From an uncultured Eggerthellaceae bacterium (GTDB lineage: Bacteria > Actinomycetota > Coriobacteriia > Coriobacteriales > Eggerthellaceae), in assembly GCA_910588205.1 (NCBI GenBank), contig CAJUQK010000011.1, positions 1-64,000 on the forward strand: 64,000 nt of DNA, read 5' to 3'. Below, piece by piece: positions 50,754 through 59,176 of the stretch. The position numbers were made by a program, and so were the translations under genes. Position 1 is the stretch's first letter; every line of letters begins with the position of its first letter. The notes beneath the pieces were generated by a model. It did no database searches. It was not told where the DNA came from and saw only the letters and a program-made list of their open reading frames with translations.

Positions 50754-51179
50754 ATGAGGATATTGTTGATGAACGGGCCGAATCTGAATATGCTGGGCAT
50801 TCGCGAGCCCGGCATCTACGGGCATGACACCCTTGCGTCCATCGAAGAGCTGGTGGTGGACCATGGGCGCAAGCGGGGCGTGGAGGTGGAGTGCTTCCAG
50901 TCGAACCACGAGGGAGACTTGGTGGATAAGCTGCATGCAGCCCACGGCACCTTCGATGGGGTCATCTACAATCCTGGTGCCCATACCCACTACTCCTATG
51001 CCCTGCGAGATGCCGTGGCGGCCATCGATCCTCCGGTGGTGGAGGTGCATCTCTCTGACGTTGATGCGCGGGAGCCATTCCGCGCCCTGTCCGTCTTCGA
51101 CGGCGTGGTGAAGGCGAAGATCTCCGGTCGAGGTAAGCAGGGCTACCTGGACGGCCTGGACCTCCTCTTGGAGGGGTGA
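50754..51179 (+). CDS. aroQ: 3-dehydroquinate dehydratase, type II
   Basis: Dehydrates 3-dehydroquinate in the third shikimate step. The 141-residue protein has MNGPNLNMLGIREPGIYG with the catalytic tyrosine, FQSNHEGDLVDKLH, YNPGAHTHYSYALRDA and EVHLSDVDAREPFR. I chose the ATG at 50754 (MRILLMNG), which follows GAAGGGA by 6 bases; an upstream TTG at 50739 would overlap aroB. Confidence 0.96.
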   Translation: MRILLMNGPNLNMLGIREPGIYGHDTLASIEELVVDHGRKRGVEVECFQSNHEGDLVDKLHAAHGTFDGVIYNPGAHTHYSYALRDAVAAIDPPVVEVHLSDVDAREPFRALSVFDGVVKAKISGRGKQGYLDGLDLLLEG

Positions 51180-51185
51180 GCGCCC

Positions 51186-52298
51186 GTGTTCGATCAGCGG
51201 AGGGTCCACCGGATCCAGGATCGCCTTCAGCGGGAGGGGCTTGCAGCCCTGTACGTGCGCGATACGGCGAACATCCAGTGGGCTTGCGGTTTCGAGGACG
51301 TCTTCGATGAAGAGCAGGCTCACGGGCTTTTGATACCCGCAGGGGGCGAGAAGCTCTGGCTCCATACGGATTCCCGCTACAGCACCGCTTGCGAGCAGGC
51401 AGCCGAGGGGACTCCCATTCAGGTGGATGCCGAGGCGATGGGCTTTTCGAAATGGGCTGCAGCACGATGGCAGGAAGCTACCCCTGAGGGCGGAAAGGAC
51501 CTGTTGGCCCTCGAGGACAGCATCTCATTGGCAGAGTATCGCGCTTTGGAAGAAGCGTTCGCGGGGAATGGCTCCTTTGCGGAGACGAAGGGATTCGTGC
51601 TAGAGCTCAGGGCCCAGAAGGATGCAGAGGAGATCCGCTGCATGGAGGCGGCCCAGGCTGTGACCGACGCCGCCTTCGCCCACATCGTCTCCTTCATGGA
51701 GGTGGGCATGACCGAGCGGGAGGTGCAACTGGAATTGGATCTCTGGATGCTCACCCATGGGGCCGAGGCTCTGGCCTTTCCTACCATCGTGGCCAGTGGT
51801 CCGAATGGTGCTTCTCCGCACGCTGTGGTGAGCAGCCGCCGCTTGGAGCCGGGCGATGCCGTGGTCATGGATTTCGGAGCTCGCGTGAGCGGTTATTGTT
51901 CGGATATGACCCGTACGGTCTTCATGGGCGAGCCTACGGAGCAGGTGCAGGCGGCTTGGGAGACGCTGCGGGCAGCCAATGAGACGGTGGAGGCGGCGCT
52001 GCGCCCGGGCATGACGGGGAAGGCTGCCCATGAGCTGGCGTGTGCGGTGCTCGAAGAGGGGGGTTTCGGGGGACGGATGGGCCACGGACTCGGCCATGGC
52101 GTGGGTCTACAGATCCACGAGGAGCCGGTGCTCTCTCCGCGCAATGAGAACCCCCTTGAGGTAGGAAATGTGGTCACCGTAGAGCCGGGGATCTATCTTC
52201 CCGGTCAGTTCGGCATGCGCCTAGAGGATCTTGGTGTGATAGGCCCCGGGGGCTTCCAGCGGTTCACCGCCTCCACCCATGAGCTGATCGCCCTGTAG
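51186..52298 (+). CDS. Xaa-Pro peptidase (M24 family)
   Basis: Metallopeptidase of 370 residues that removes residues next to proline. The N-terminal creatinase-like domain (about 1-130) is followed by the pita-bread catalytic domain with metal ligands in MDFGARVSGYCSDMTRT, GHGLGHGVGLQIHE, VVTVEPGIY and GMRLEDLGVI. PepP (aminopeptidase) and PepQ (dipeptidase) activities cannot be separated by eye. A GTG start at 51186 follows GGAGGGG. It is the last gene of the aro series, a frequent arrangement in Gram-positive bacteria. Confidence 0.93.
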   Translation: MFDQRRVHRIQDRLQREGLAALYVRDTANIQWACGFEDVFDEEQAHGLLIPAGGEKLWLHTDSRYSTACEQAAEGTPIQVDAEAMGFSKWAAARWQEATPEGGKDLLALEDSISLAEYRALEEAFAGNGSFAETKGFVLELRAQKDAEEIRCMEAAQAVTDAAFAHIVSFMEVGMTEREVQLELDLWMLTHGAEALAFPTIVASGPNGASPHAVVSSRRLEPGDAVVMDFGARVSGYCSDMTRTVFMGEPTEQVQAAWETLRAANETVEAALRPGMTGKAAHELACAVLEEGGFGGRMGHGLGHGVGLQIHEEPVLSPRNENPLEVGNVVTVEPGIYLPGQFGMRLEDLGVIGPGGFQRFTASTHELIAL

Positions 52299-52321
52299 CG
52301 TAGCTCTTGGGAGGCCGTCGG

Positions 52322-53593
52322 TCACTCCAACGCCTGATGCAGATCAGCGATGATATCCTCAGCATCTTCGATGCCACAGGAGAGCCGTACCAGATCAGGG
52401 CCGATGCCCGCCGCGCGCAGTTCGTCATCGGTCATCTGCCTATGGGTGGCGTTGGCGGGGTGCAGCACACAGGTGCGTGCATCGGCCACATGAGTGGCTA
52501 TCTGGGCCAGCTTCAGCTTCCGCATCATGGCTTCAGCTCCTTCGCGACCCTCGGCCACGCCGAAGGCTACCACGCCACAGCTTCCCTGAGGCAGATACTT
52601 CTGGGCGAGCTCATAGGAAGGGTCTCCCACAAGAGAGGGGTGGAGCACCCAGCTCACCTTGGGGTGGGCAGCCAGGGCCTGGGCTACGCGAAGGCCGTTC
52701 TCGGCATGGCGTGCCATACGCAGATGGAGGCTCTCCAGCCCCAGATTGATGAGGAAGGCATTCTGAGGGGATTGGATGGAGCCCAAGTCCCGCATGAGCT
52801 GGGCTGTGGCCTTGGTGATGAAGGCTCCCTCCAGCCCGAAGCGCTCAGCGTAGACGACACCGTGATAGCTCTCATCTGGCTCACATAGCCCAGGGAAGCG
52901 TTCGGGGTAGGCGCGCCAGTCGAACGTGCCGCCGTCCACGATGGCGCCACCCACAGACGCGCCGTGACCGTCCATGTACTTGGTGGTGGAATGGGTGACG
53001 ATGTCCGCCCCCCACTCCAGGGGGCGGCAGAGCACGGGAGTAGGGAAGGTGTTGTCCACGATCAAAGGAACCCCGTGGGCATGGGCAGCCTGTGCGAAGC
53101 GTTCGATATCCAATACGGCAAGGGCTGGATTCGCCACCGTCTCTCCGAAGACGCACTTGGTGTTCGGCTGGAAAGCCGCTTCCAGTTCAGCCGAAGAGCA
53201 GTCCGGCTGAACGAAGGTGCATTGGATCCCCATGCGCTTGAGGGTATGGGCGAGCAGATTGTAGGTGCCCCCGTAGATGGCTGAGGTGGATACCACGTGA
53301 TCTCCGGCACTGGCCAGGTTGAATACGGCGAAGAAATTGGCAGCCTGTCCGCTTGAGGTGAGCATGGCTGCGCTGCCCCCTTCTAGTTCAGCGATCTTCG
53401 CGGCCACCGCATCGTTGGTGGGATTCTGGAGCCGGGTGTAGAAGTAGCCGGATTCCTCCAGGTCGAACAGGCGCCCCATGTGCTCGGACGTGTCGTATTT
53501 CCAGGTGGTGTTCTGGTAGATGGGCACTTGGCGCGGCTCTCCGCTTCCAGGATGCCATCCGCCTTGAACGCAGACGGTATCAAGGGATGTCAT
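52322..53593 (-). CDS. metY: O-acetylhomoserine sulfhydrylase
   Basis: PLP enzyme of 423 residues that makes homocysteine from O-acetylhomoserine and sulfide. The PLP lysine is in HSTTKYMDGHGASVGG; other family marks are YTRLQNPTNDAVAAKIAELEGG, SSGQAANFFAVFNL, PLIVDNTFPTPVLCRP and VRLSCGIEDAEDI. The MetY-type insert (ERFPGLCEPDESYHG) separates it from cystathionine gamma-synthases. The ATG at 53593 follows AGGAGG. It is divergent from metA, which supplies its substrate. The 3' end converges with pepP, 23 bases apart. Confidence 0.93.
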   Translation of the reverse strand: MTSLDTVCVQGGWHPGSGEPRQVPIYQNTTWKYDTSEHMGRLFDLEESGYFYTRLQNPTNDAVAAKIAELEGGSAAMLTSSGQAANFFAVFNLASAGDHVVSTSAIYGGTYNLLAHTLKRMGIQCTFVQPDCSSAELEAAFQPNTKCVFGETVANPALAVLDIERFAQAAHAHGVPLIVDNTFPTPVLCRPLEWGADIVTHSTTKYMDGHGASVGGAIVDGGTFDWRAYPERFPGLCEPDESYHGVVYAERFGLEGAFITKATAQLMRDLGSIQSPQNAFLINLGLESLHLRMARHAENGLRVAQALAAHPKVSWVLHPSLVGDPSYELAQKYLPQGSCGVVAFGVAEGREGAEAMMRKLKLAQIATHVADARTCVLHPANATHRQMTDDELRAAGIGPDLVRLSCGIEDAEDIIADLHQALE

Positions 53594-53704
53594 GGCTCTC
53601 TGACCTCCTGAGGATCCGGGTTGTATGAGTTGGATGCACGGGCGGGCATGCCCGGGCGCAGAGGAGATGATAGCGCCTCGGCCGCTCCCTCTCGGGGGAT
53701 GCCT

Positions 53705-53713
53705 TGATATAAT
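53705..53713 (+). promoter_or_regulatory. extended -10 promoter element of metA
   Basis: TGATATAAT is a perfect TATAAT with TG extension, 31 bases before the metA ATG. No -35 match is present. The metY-metA gap of 151 bases shows no SAM-riboswitch fold that I could recognise. Confidence 0.65.
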
Positions 53714-53744
53714 CGGCGGACTTCCAAGCTTGAGGAGTCCCAAG

Positions 53745-54668
53745 ATGCCCATTCGCATACCAGATTCACTGCCCGCCACCGCCGCCCTTGAGGCTGAGAA
53801 CATCTTCGCCATGACCGAGCATCGCGCCATGCATCAAGACATCCGTCCCTTGCGCGTGCTGCTGCTGAACCTCATGCCCACCAAGATAGCCACAGAGACC
53901 CAGATCCTCCGGAAGCTGTCCAACACTCCTCTCCAGGTTGAGGTGGAGCTGTTCCAGACCGCCAGCCACGAGGCGAAGAACGTGGCCGCTGAGCATCTTG
54001 AGGCATTCTACCGCACGTTCGATGAGGTGCGCGAGGAACATTTCGATGGGATGATCATCACGGGAGCTCCTGTGGAGCTGCTGGATTTCGAATCCGTGGA
54101 CTATTGGGACGAGCTGCAGGAGATCATGGACTGGTCTCGGCGTAACGTCCATTCCACGCTGCATATCTGTTGGGGTGCTCAGGCTGGTATCTACCACCAT
54201 TACGGCATCTGCAAGCATGAGCTGCCCCAGAAGCTCTCCGGGGTCTACGAGCATTCCGTTGTGAAGCGCTTCTCACCGCTGGTGCGAGGCTTCGACGATA
54301 GGTTCTGGGCACCCCACTCCCGCTACACCAGCGTCCTGGCTGAGGATATCGAGGCCCATCCGGCCCTTGAGCTGGTAGCAACCTCGAAGGAGGCCGGTGT
54401 CTATATCGCGAAGAGCACCGACAGCCGCCATTTCTTCGTATTCGGCCATCCTGAATACGATCGAGGAACGCTGGCGTGCGAATATGAGCGCGACCAAGGG
54501 CGGGGGTTGAACCCGGCGGTGCCGGTCAATTACTTCCCTGATGATGATCCGGCCCAGACACCCATAGATGTCTGGCGCGCTCATGCTCAGCTCCTCTACA
54601 CGAATTGGCTCAATTACTACGTCTACCAGACTACGCCCTATAACATCGCTGAGGCGGGGTGTGCCTGA
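53745..54668 (+). CDS. metA: homoserine O-acetyltransferase (MetA family)
   Basis: Activates homoserine for methionine synthesis. The 307-residue protein has the MetA-fold catalytic cysteine in HICWGAQAGIYHHYGI, and the histidine and glutamate in FGHPEYDRGTLACEYERD. The acyl-selecting position reads GAPVE; known family work links Glu here to acetyl-CoA and Gly to succinyl-CoA, so acetyl transfer is predicted. That agrees with the neighbouring metY. The ATG at 53745 follows TTGAGGAG; a longer reading from 53625 runs through the promoter. Confidence 0.94.
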   Translation: MPIRIPDSLPATAALEAENIFAMTEHRAMHQDIRPLRVLLLNLMPTKIATETQILRKLSNTPLQVEVELFQTASHEAKNVAAEHLEAFYRTFDEVREEHFDGMIITGAPVELLDFESVDYWDELQEIMDWSRRNVHSTLHICWGAQAGIYHHYGICKHELPQKLSGVYEHSVVKRFSPLVRGFDDRFWAPHSRYTSVLAEDIEAHPALELVATSKEAGVYIAKSTDSRHFFVFGHPEYDRGTLACEYERDQGRGLNPAVPVNYFPDDDPAQTPIDVWRAHAQLLYTNWLNYYVYQTTPYNIAEAGCA

Positions 54669-54671
54669 GGT

Positions 54672-55442
54672 TCAGCAGGGTAGGCCGAAGAGGAAGAAGC
54701 GGGAAAGGGACGAGCAGCAGGCCGGCCCGAAGCATATACAGCAGCAGATCCAGTTCGGATCAACGGTGAACGGGGAGAATCCCCTTCTCTGACTCTGTTG
54801 GGTGTAGGCGTGCCCGCGCTGGGTGAAGAGGCTCTCCAGGTGAGCGTAATCTGCGTTCTCTGGGTCCATCTGGCGTGCGCGTCGGATGGCTTCATAGGCG
54901 GCAGTCTGGTTTCCTGCACCCCTATTCGCCAGTGAGAACAGATACTGCCACCGGGCAGTGCGCTGGTCTGTGGGGACCTGCTGCAAGGTGACCAGGGCGG
55001 CCTGGTAGCTTCCGGCGTTGATGCAGCGGATGGCCTGACGGAGAGCCTCTGAGTCCGTTGCAGCGGCCTCGGGGTGGATGGTACCGGGGGGTGTGGCCCA
55101 GGCACCTCCGAAGAGGTCATCGAAATCGATGGTGGTCCACACGTAGGGTCCGGCACCTCCCGGAGCATACCCGCTCCCTCCACCGGGTTGGCCGTAGCCT
55201 GCCTGGCCTGGTGCATAGGGAGCACCCCAACCGCGGCGGCGGGCGTCGGAGGCTGCATACTTCTGTGGGTTCGTGATGCGGTCGTAGGCCTCGTTGACCT
55301 GGTTCATCCGCTCCTCGGCATCCGGATCATCAGGATTCAGGTCAGGATGATTCTCCCGGGCCTTCTTCCGGTAAGCGCGCTTGACCTCTTCTGCTGAGGC
55401 ATCGTGGGGGATTCCGAGTATGTCGTAGGGATCTTCTATCAT
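54672..55442 (-). CDS. J-domain protein with TPR-like middle and Cys-rich C-terminus
   Basis: A 256-residue co-chaperone-like protein. The J-domain (1-65) has YDILGIPHDASAEEVKRAYRK and the essential HPD. A glycine/proline/tyrosine-rich linker (about 68-105) and a helical pair of TPR type (about 130-200) follow. The last 30 residues are unusual: hydrophobic and cysteine-rich (WICCCICFGPACC), suggesting membrane contact or lipid modification. No zinc-finger or substrate-binding domain of classic DnaJ is present. A partner DnaK is not in the window. It converges with metA with only 3 bases between stops. Confidence 0.85.
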   Translation of the reverse strand: MIEDPYDILGIPHDASAEEVKRAYRKKARENHPDLNPDDPDAEERMNQVNEAYDRITNPQKYAASDARRRGWGAPYAPGQAGYGQPGGGSGYAPGGAGPYVWTTIDFDDLFGGAWATPPGTIHPEAAATDSEALRQAIRCINAGSYQAALVTLQQVPTDQRTARWQYLFSLANRGAGNQTAAYEAIRRARQMDPENADYAHLESLFTQRGHAYTQQSQRRGFSPFTVDPNWICCCICFGPACCSSLSRFFLFGLPC

Positions 55443-55468
55443 GTCTTTCAGCTAAGGCGATGAGTGGA

Positions 55469-56278
55469 TCAAGCGTCAGAGTATACCGTATTGAAGCTCT
55501 GCCAGATGCCTCCATAGAGCACGCTCTCTAACAAGTGCGCGTCGCGTTCCAGCGGCAGCGCTTCGAAGGCATCTGCTGCATCGGCAGCTACCGACGTCAA
55601 CAGGCAACGGAGCTCATCAGGGGTGAAGCTAAAAGGAGCGAAGGGATTGTAGGATCCGCGCTTCTCGTCTTCAGGGAGATCAACGGCGGCATCCATGAGG
55701 TAGATGAGGCGGCCGAGCGCATTTCCTAGCCGGTTCAGGGCCGACGTCCAGAACCCCGCATCATGGGCGAAGAGGATGCCGAGGAGGGAGCCGAATGTGT
55801 TCGCCCCATCATCGGGGCCGGAGGCGGGATCCGCTTCTATCTGACGGATGCGCGCCATGGCCTCTTCCAGATAGAAGCATTCCTCAGGGATGCGCTTCTG
55901 TGCTCTCGCGTAGGAGCTTTGCAGGGCCACTCGGGCGGCACGGGCTGTGAGCGAGCCCTCATCCTGGATGTCATCCAGGCATTTGTGATACGCCAAGGCC
56001 ACAGAGAGGTCGGCCGCATAAGGAGTGGCGCGGCAGAGGATGTAGGGCATCTGCTTGGTCGGGTGGGTGATGCAGGATGCGCTGCCGCTTATCTCGGGCG
56101 GCTCGAACAAGGAATTCGCCAGCATCAGATAGAAGGTGAGGTCATAGCTCAAGATAGCCCGGCTCACCTGGCCGTAGCGCTCCTTCAGGGTGCGACAGAG
56201 CCCACAGTAGAGCGCCTGATAGCGCTCTTTCTCTGCGACGCTCACCTGATCCAGCCGGGCAACGGCTATCCCGAACAT
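55469..56278 (-). CDS. DUF5685 family protein
   Basis: A 269-residue protein beginning MFGIAVARLDQVS, the usual DUF5685 start, followed by YCGLCRTLKERYG with a CxxC pair and YDLTFYLMLAN. Acidic residues in AYHKCLDDIQDE and LMDAAVDLPEDEKRG resemble the helix-borne aspartates of isoprenoid-type folds, but no function is known. The ATG at 56278 follows AAGGAG by 7 bases; a longer upstream reading to 56404 adds 42 residues without family support. It is followed downstream by the J-domain gene on the same strand (gap 26 bases). Confidence 0.78.
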   Translation of the reverse strand: MFGIAVARLDQVSVAEKERYQALYCGLCRTLKERYGQVSRAILSYDLTFYLMLANSLFEPPEISGSASCITHPTKQMPYILCRATPYAADLSVALAYHKCLDDIQDEGSLTARAARVALQSSYARAQKRIPEECFYLEEAMARIRQIEADPASGPDDGANTFGSLLGILFAHDAGFWTSALNRLGNALGRLIYLMDAAVDLPEDEKRGSYNPFAPFSFTPDELRCLLTSVAADAADAFEALPLERDAHLLESVLYGGIWQSFNTVYSDA

Positions 56279-56501
56279 GAGAGAGGCTCCTTCATGGGTG
56301 GACAGTGCGCCCTCATCTCTGAGACGCTTGACCATTGTACGCAAGAGCACGCAAGAAAGCCCGGTGCATTGGGGACCCAGCAACCGAGCTTCCTTGCTTC
56401 TCATGTTTCAGACCATGTTTAATATATGACATAGTCTAATAAAAGGCAAGCAGATCATATGAGAAAGTTAGATAGTGGTTCGGCTGTGGTCTGATGACAG
56501 T

Positions 56502-57827
56502 TTAAGGGGTACCCATCTTCTGGGAGGTGAGAGCCACTTCGTAGGCATCGTCACGGACCGTACGCCGGATGATGCGGAAGGAGAACAGGGTGATCAGGGG
56601 GATCAGGAGTGCCACGAGGCCACCCGCGTCGAAGCCCACCGGGGGACCGAAGAAGTCAACGATGATCCCTGCAACGGTGGGACCCAGGGCAACGCCGCAG
56701 GTCATGCCCGAATTCACCCAGGTGATGGCTTCGGTGAGCCTTCGCCCTGGCACCGCTCGTTCAACGGCGCTATTGATGACGATGAGGAAGGGCGCATAGG
56801 TGAGGGCAGCGAAGGCGGAGACCAGGTAGAAGGTCATCTCGGCTTCGATCAGGATCTGGGAGCCATAAGCAACGCCTAGCAGCACTGCGCAGACCGTCAA
56901 CTGCTTGTAGAGTGCCAGGTTCAAGCGGATCATTCCGAAGAAGAATCCCATGAGGGCAGATATCACGCCGCCGATGACCAGGCCCGTACCCGCGATGTTG
57001 GGGTTATCGAGCATCTCTGCGAAGGCGACGCTTGAAGTATCGAAGACTCCGTACATGGCACCGGTGAGGAACATCAGCACGAAGAGGATCCGTACCACCG
57101 TAGAGGTGCGGATGATACTCTTTTGTCGCGTGACTACCCCCGCCTCAGCGCCATCTTCGCCGGGTGCCTCTTTGGGCGGAGCTTCTTCTTCGGAGGCGCT
57201 CCAACCCACTGCAGGCTCAGTGCTCTTCGCCAAGGTCATCAGGATGACGCCCAAGATGAAGACCACGCCTCCAATGACGAGACCTGCGACGGGGGCAATG
57301 CTGGAAGCCAGAGCGATGGAGATGGGCGGACTCAGCATGAAGCCGATGTCATCCAAGATGCCCTCGTAGGAGAATACGGTACGGATGGAGGGTGCCTCTC
57401 CGCGGATGCGGCCCGTGCGGATGAGGTAAGTCCAGCGGGCACGCACGATGGCTTGGGCGTTCGGGATGCAGCCCATGAGCAATGCTGCCGGGAAGAACAG
57501 CCAATCAGGCCCTTGGAGCACTACGTTTCCCAGCATCATGACGAGGCCTATGAGCACTACCCCGGCAGCCAGGGGAATGACCTTCGATTGCCCTCGCTCA
57601 TCCACTAGCTTGGAGACGCGAGGTGAGAGCAGGAAGATGGCCAGGGCGATGACCGATGCGACGATACCTGAGGTCAAGAACGAATAGCCAGACAAGGAGA
57701 GCATGGTTACCGTGCCGATGCTCATCATGTAGGCATAGAAGCGCATGAGCAGACCTGCTATATCGAAAGGGTAGGCCGCGCGCACGCGCAGCACTGCCCG
57801 GTATACTCCAGGATCCACGGCCGACAC
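56502..57827 (-). CDS. MFS transporter
   Basis: A membrane transporter with about 12 hydrophobic helices and a central charged loop (AVGWSASEEEAPPKEAPGEDG). The helix 2-3 motif is SPRVSKLVDERGQSK, a typical MFS form. Arrangement and length (about 441 residues from GTG 57827) fit an exporter of the MFS_1 group. The start is uncertain: an in-frame reading continues to 58013, but GTG 57827 follows a strong AAGGGGGG and precedes the first helix at normal distance. The substrate is unknown. The 56279-56501 interval downstream is AT-rich and holds no gene. Confidence 0.75.
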   Translation of the reverse strand: MSAVDPGVYRAVLRVRAAYPFDIAGLLMRFYAYMMSIGTVTMLSLSGYSFLTSGIVASVIALAIFLLSPRVSKLVDERGQSKVIPLAAGVVLIGLVMMLGNVVLQGPDWLFFPAALLMGCIPNAQAIVRARWTYLIRTGRIRGEAPSIRTVFSYEGILDDIGFMLSPPISIALASSIAPVAGLVIGGVVFILGVILMTLAKSTEPAVGWSASEEEAPPKEAPGEDGAEAGVVTRQKSIIRTSTVVRILFVLMFLTGAMYGVFDTSSVAFAEMLDNPNIAGTGLVIGGVISALMGFFFGMIRLNLALYKQLTVCAVLLGVAYGSQILIEAEMTFYLVSAFAALTYAPFLIVINSAVERAVPGRRLTEAITWVNSGMTCGVALGPTVAGIIVDFFGPPVGFDAGGLVALLIPLITLFSFRIIRRTVRDDAYEVALTSQKMGTP

Positions 57828-57979
57828 GGCCTCACACCCCCCTTCTGTCCTGAGCTCCTCGAAGCCTCTATAAAGGTGATGATAGGCCAAGAATCGTCGC
57901 CGCGCTCCTCTCATTCTGAAACGACGGGGAGAGAAGCAAACAAGTGTACGTTCTATGGAGAGTTTCAGGTTTGTAGGGC

Positions 57980-57985
57980 TATAAT
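57980..57985 (+). promoter_or_regulatory. -10 box of SurA-like gene
   Basis: A perfect TATAAT lies 112 bases before the ATG at 58097. No clear -35 is present. The long leader (about 105 bases) includes no recognisable riboswitch. Confidence 0.45.
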
Positions 57986-58096
57986 GTCTCCTTGCTCTGA
58001 ATGTCCCGTGCAAGCGGGGACTTCATGCATTATCGTAAGGGCGAACAGAAGATCGCAGTGGCAGATGATGAGGTCTGTTGAGCGGAAGGATCGCAG

Positions 58097-59089
58097 ATGG
58101 CGGATAACAAGAAGGTTGCGAACTCGTGGGAGAATGCTCTGGCTGAGCACGGGAAGATCCCCGGCACATCTTTGGCTGTGATGATCTTCATCCTCTTGGT
58201 GGCCTTCGCCTGCACGGGTGTGCAGGTGGTCACGGGCTTGGTGGAGGCAGAGCATGCTCCCGAAGAGATCAAGGGCAAGTACACGCAAGGGACCGGGGAT
58301 GCTGCCTATCCTACAGCTGCTCGGCTGCCTGAGGGGGTCGCTGCTCGGGTCAACGGGGTCGATATCCTCGAATCCCAAGTGACGGACTATATTATCGGCA
58401 TTCGGGAGAGGCTTCAGCTTGAAGAACAGGAAGCCTGGGATGAGTGGATGATCAACAATGGGCGCAGCACGGAGGCCATCCGCAATCAGGTGCTCCTGTA
58501 TTTCATCAACCTTGAGATGCTCACTCAGATAGCCGAAGAGAGAGACATCACCATCACGGACGCAGACTACGATGCCTTCTTGGAGGACCTCAAATCTGAT
58601 CCCGAGTCACTTGAGGTCGTCGAGGCGAACTTGGCTGCCGAAGGCTATACCGTGGAAGATAGGGAAGCCCTCACTTTAGCTGTCATGACTGATGTCATCG
58701 GAGCTCGGATCAACGAGGCCATCCTCGATACTCCGGAATTCAAGGATGCGGTACTGGAGTACGTCAAGCGAGGTGCAGAGGAATACAAAGACGTCACCTC
58801 CTTGGATCAAGTCGATCCAGCTGTGGTGGAGCAGGTCACTAAGGATGTCGCTAAATACAGCAACCGGGGTGCTCTGGGGTTCGCTGTGGATGATTTTGTT
58901 GAAGCCCATGATGTCCTCTATCAGAAGTTGGATGAGGACGTGTCCTATCAGTCCAATGCGGACACCTACTTCCAGGAGATGGCCATCCGTCAGATGCTGA
59001 ACAAGAACGGTCTCTTCATTCCTGAGGACCAGGGCATTCTTGACGGGTTGATTGCGAAATTGACCGAGAGCGCTCAGAAGAGCGAATAG
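58097..59089 (+). CDS. membrane-anchored SurA-N-like protein without PPIase domain
   Basis: A 330-residue protein with a charged N-terminus, one helix near residues 25-50 (TSLAVMIFILLVAFACTGVQVV), and an extracytoplasmic part starting with the SurA/PrsA-type N-terminal signature (LPEGVAARVNGVDILESQVTDY). The helical chaperone region (about 75-190) and a second helical part follow; no parvulin domain can be seen. A role as a post-translocation chaperone is inferred. Shine-Dalgarno GGAAGGA precedes the ATG. It lies 87 bases before htpG. Confidence 0.7.
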   Translation: MADNKKVANSWENALAEHGKIPGTSLAVMIFILLVAFACTGVQVVTGLVEAEHAPEEIKGKYTQGTGDAAYPTAARLPEGVAARVNGVDILESQVTDYIIGIRERLQLEEQEAWDEWMINNGRSTEAIRNQVLLYFINLEMLTQIAEERDITITDADYDAFLEDLKSDPESLEVVEANLAAEGYTVEDREALTLAVMTDVIGARINEAILDTPEFKDAVLEYVKRGAEEYKDVTSLDQVDPAVVEQVTKDVAKYSNRGALGFAVDDFVEAHDVLYQKLDEDVSYQSNADTYFQEMAIRQMLNKNGLFIPEDQGILDGLIAKLTESAQKSE

Positions 59090-59176
59090 GCCTCACAATC
59101 CCAGAGACGAATGTACGCGCAGCATCGCTTTGCTGACGCGAAAAGAGAGCACCTGAACCAAAGGGAGGCGTGATTC

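Noticed and set aside
53594..53744. SAM riboswitch between metY and metA
   Set aside because: I searched both strands by eye for the multi-stem junction and conserved core bases and found none; the metA leader is about 25 bases.
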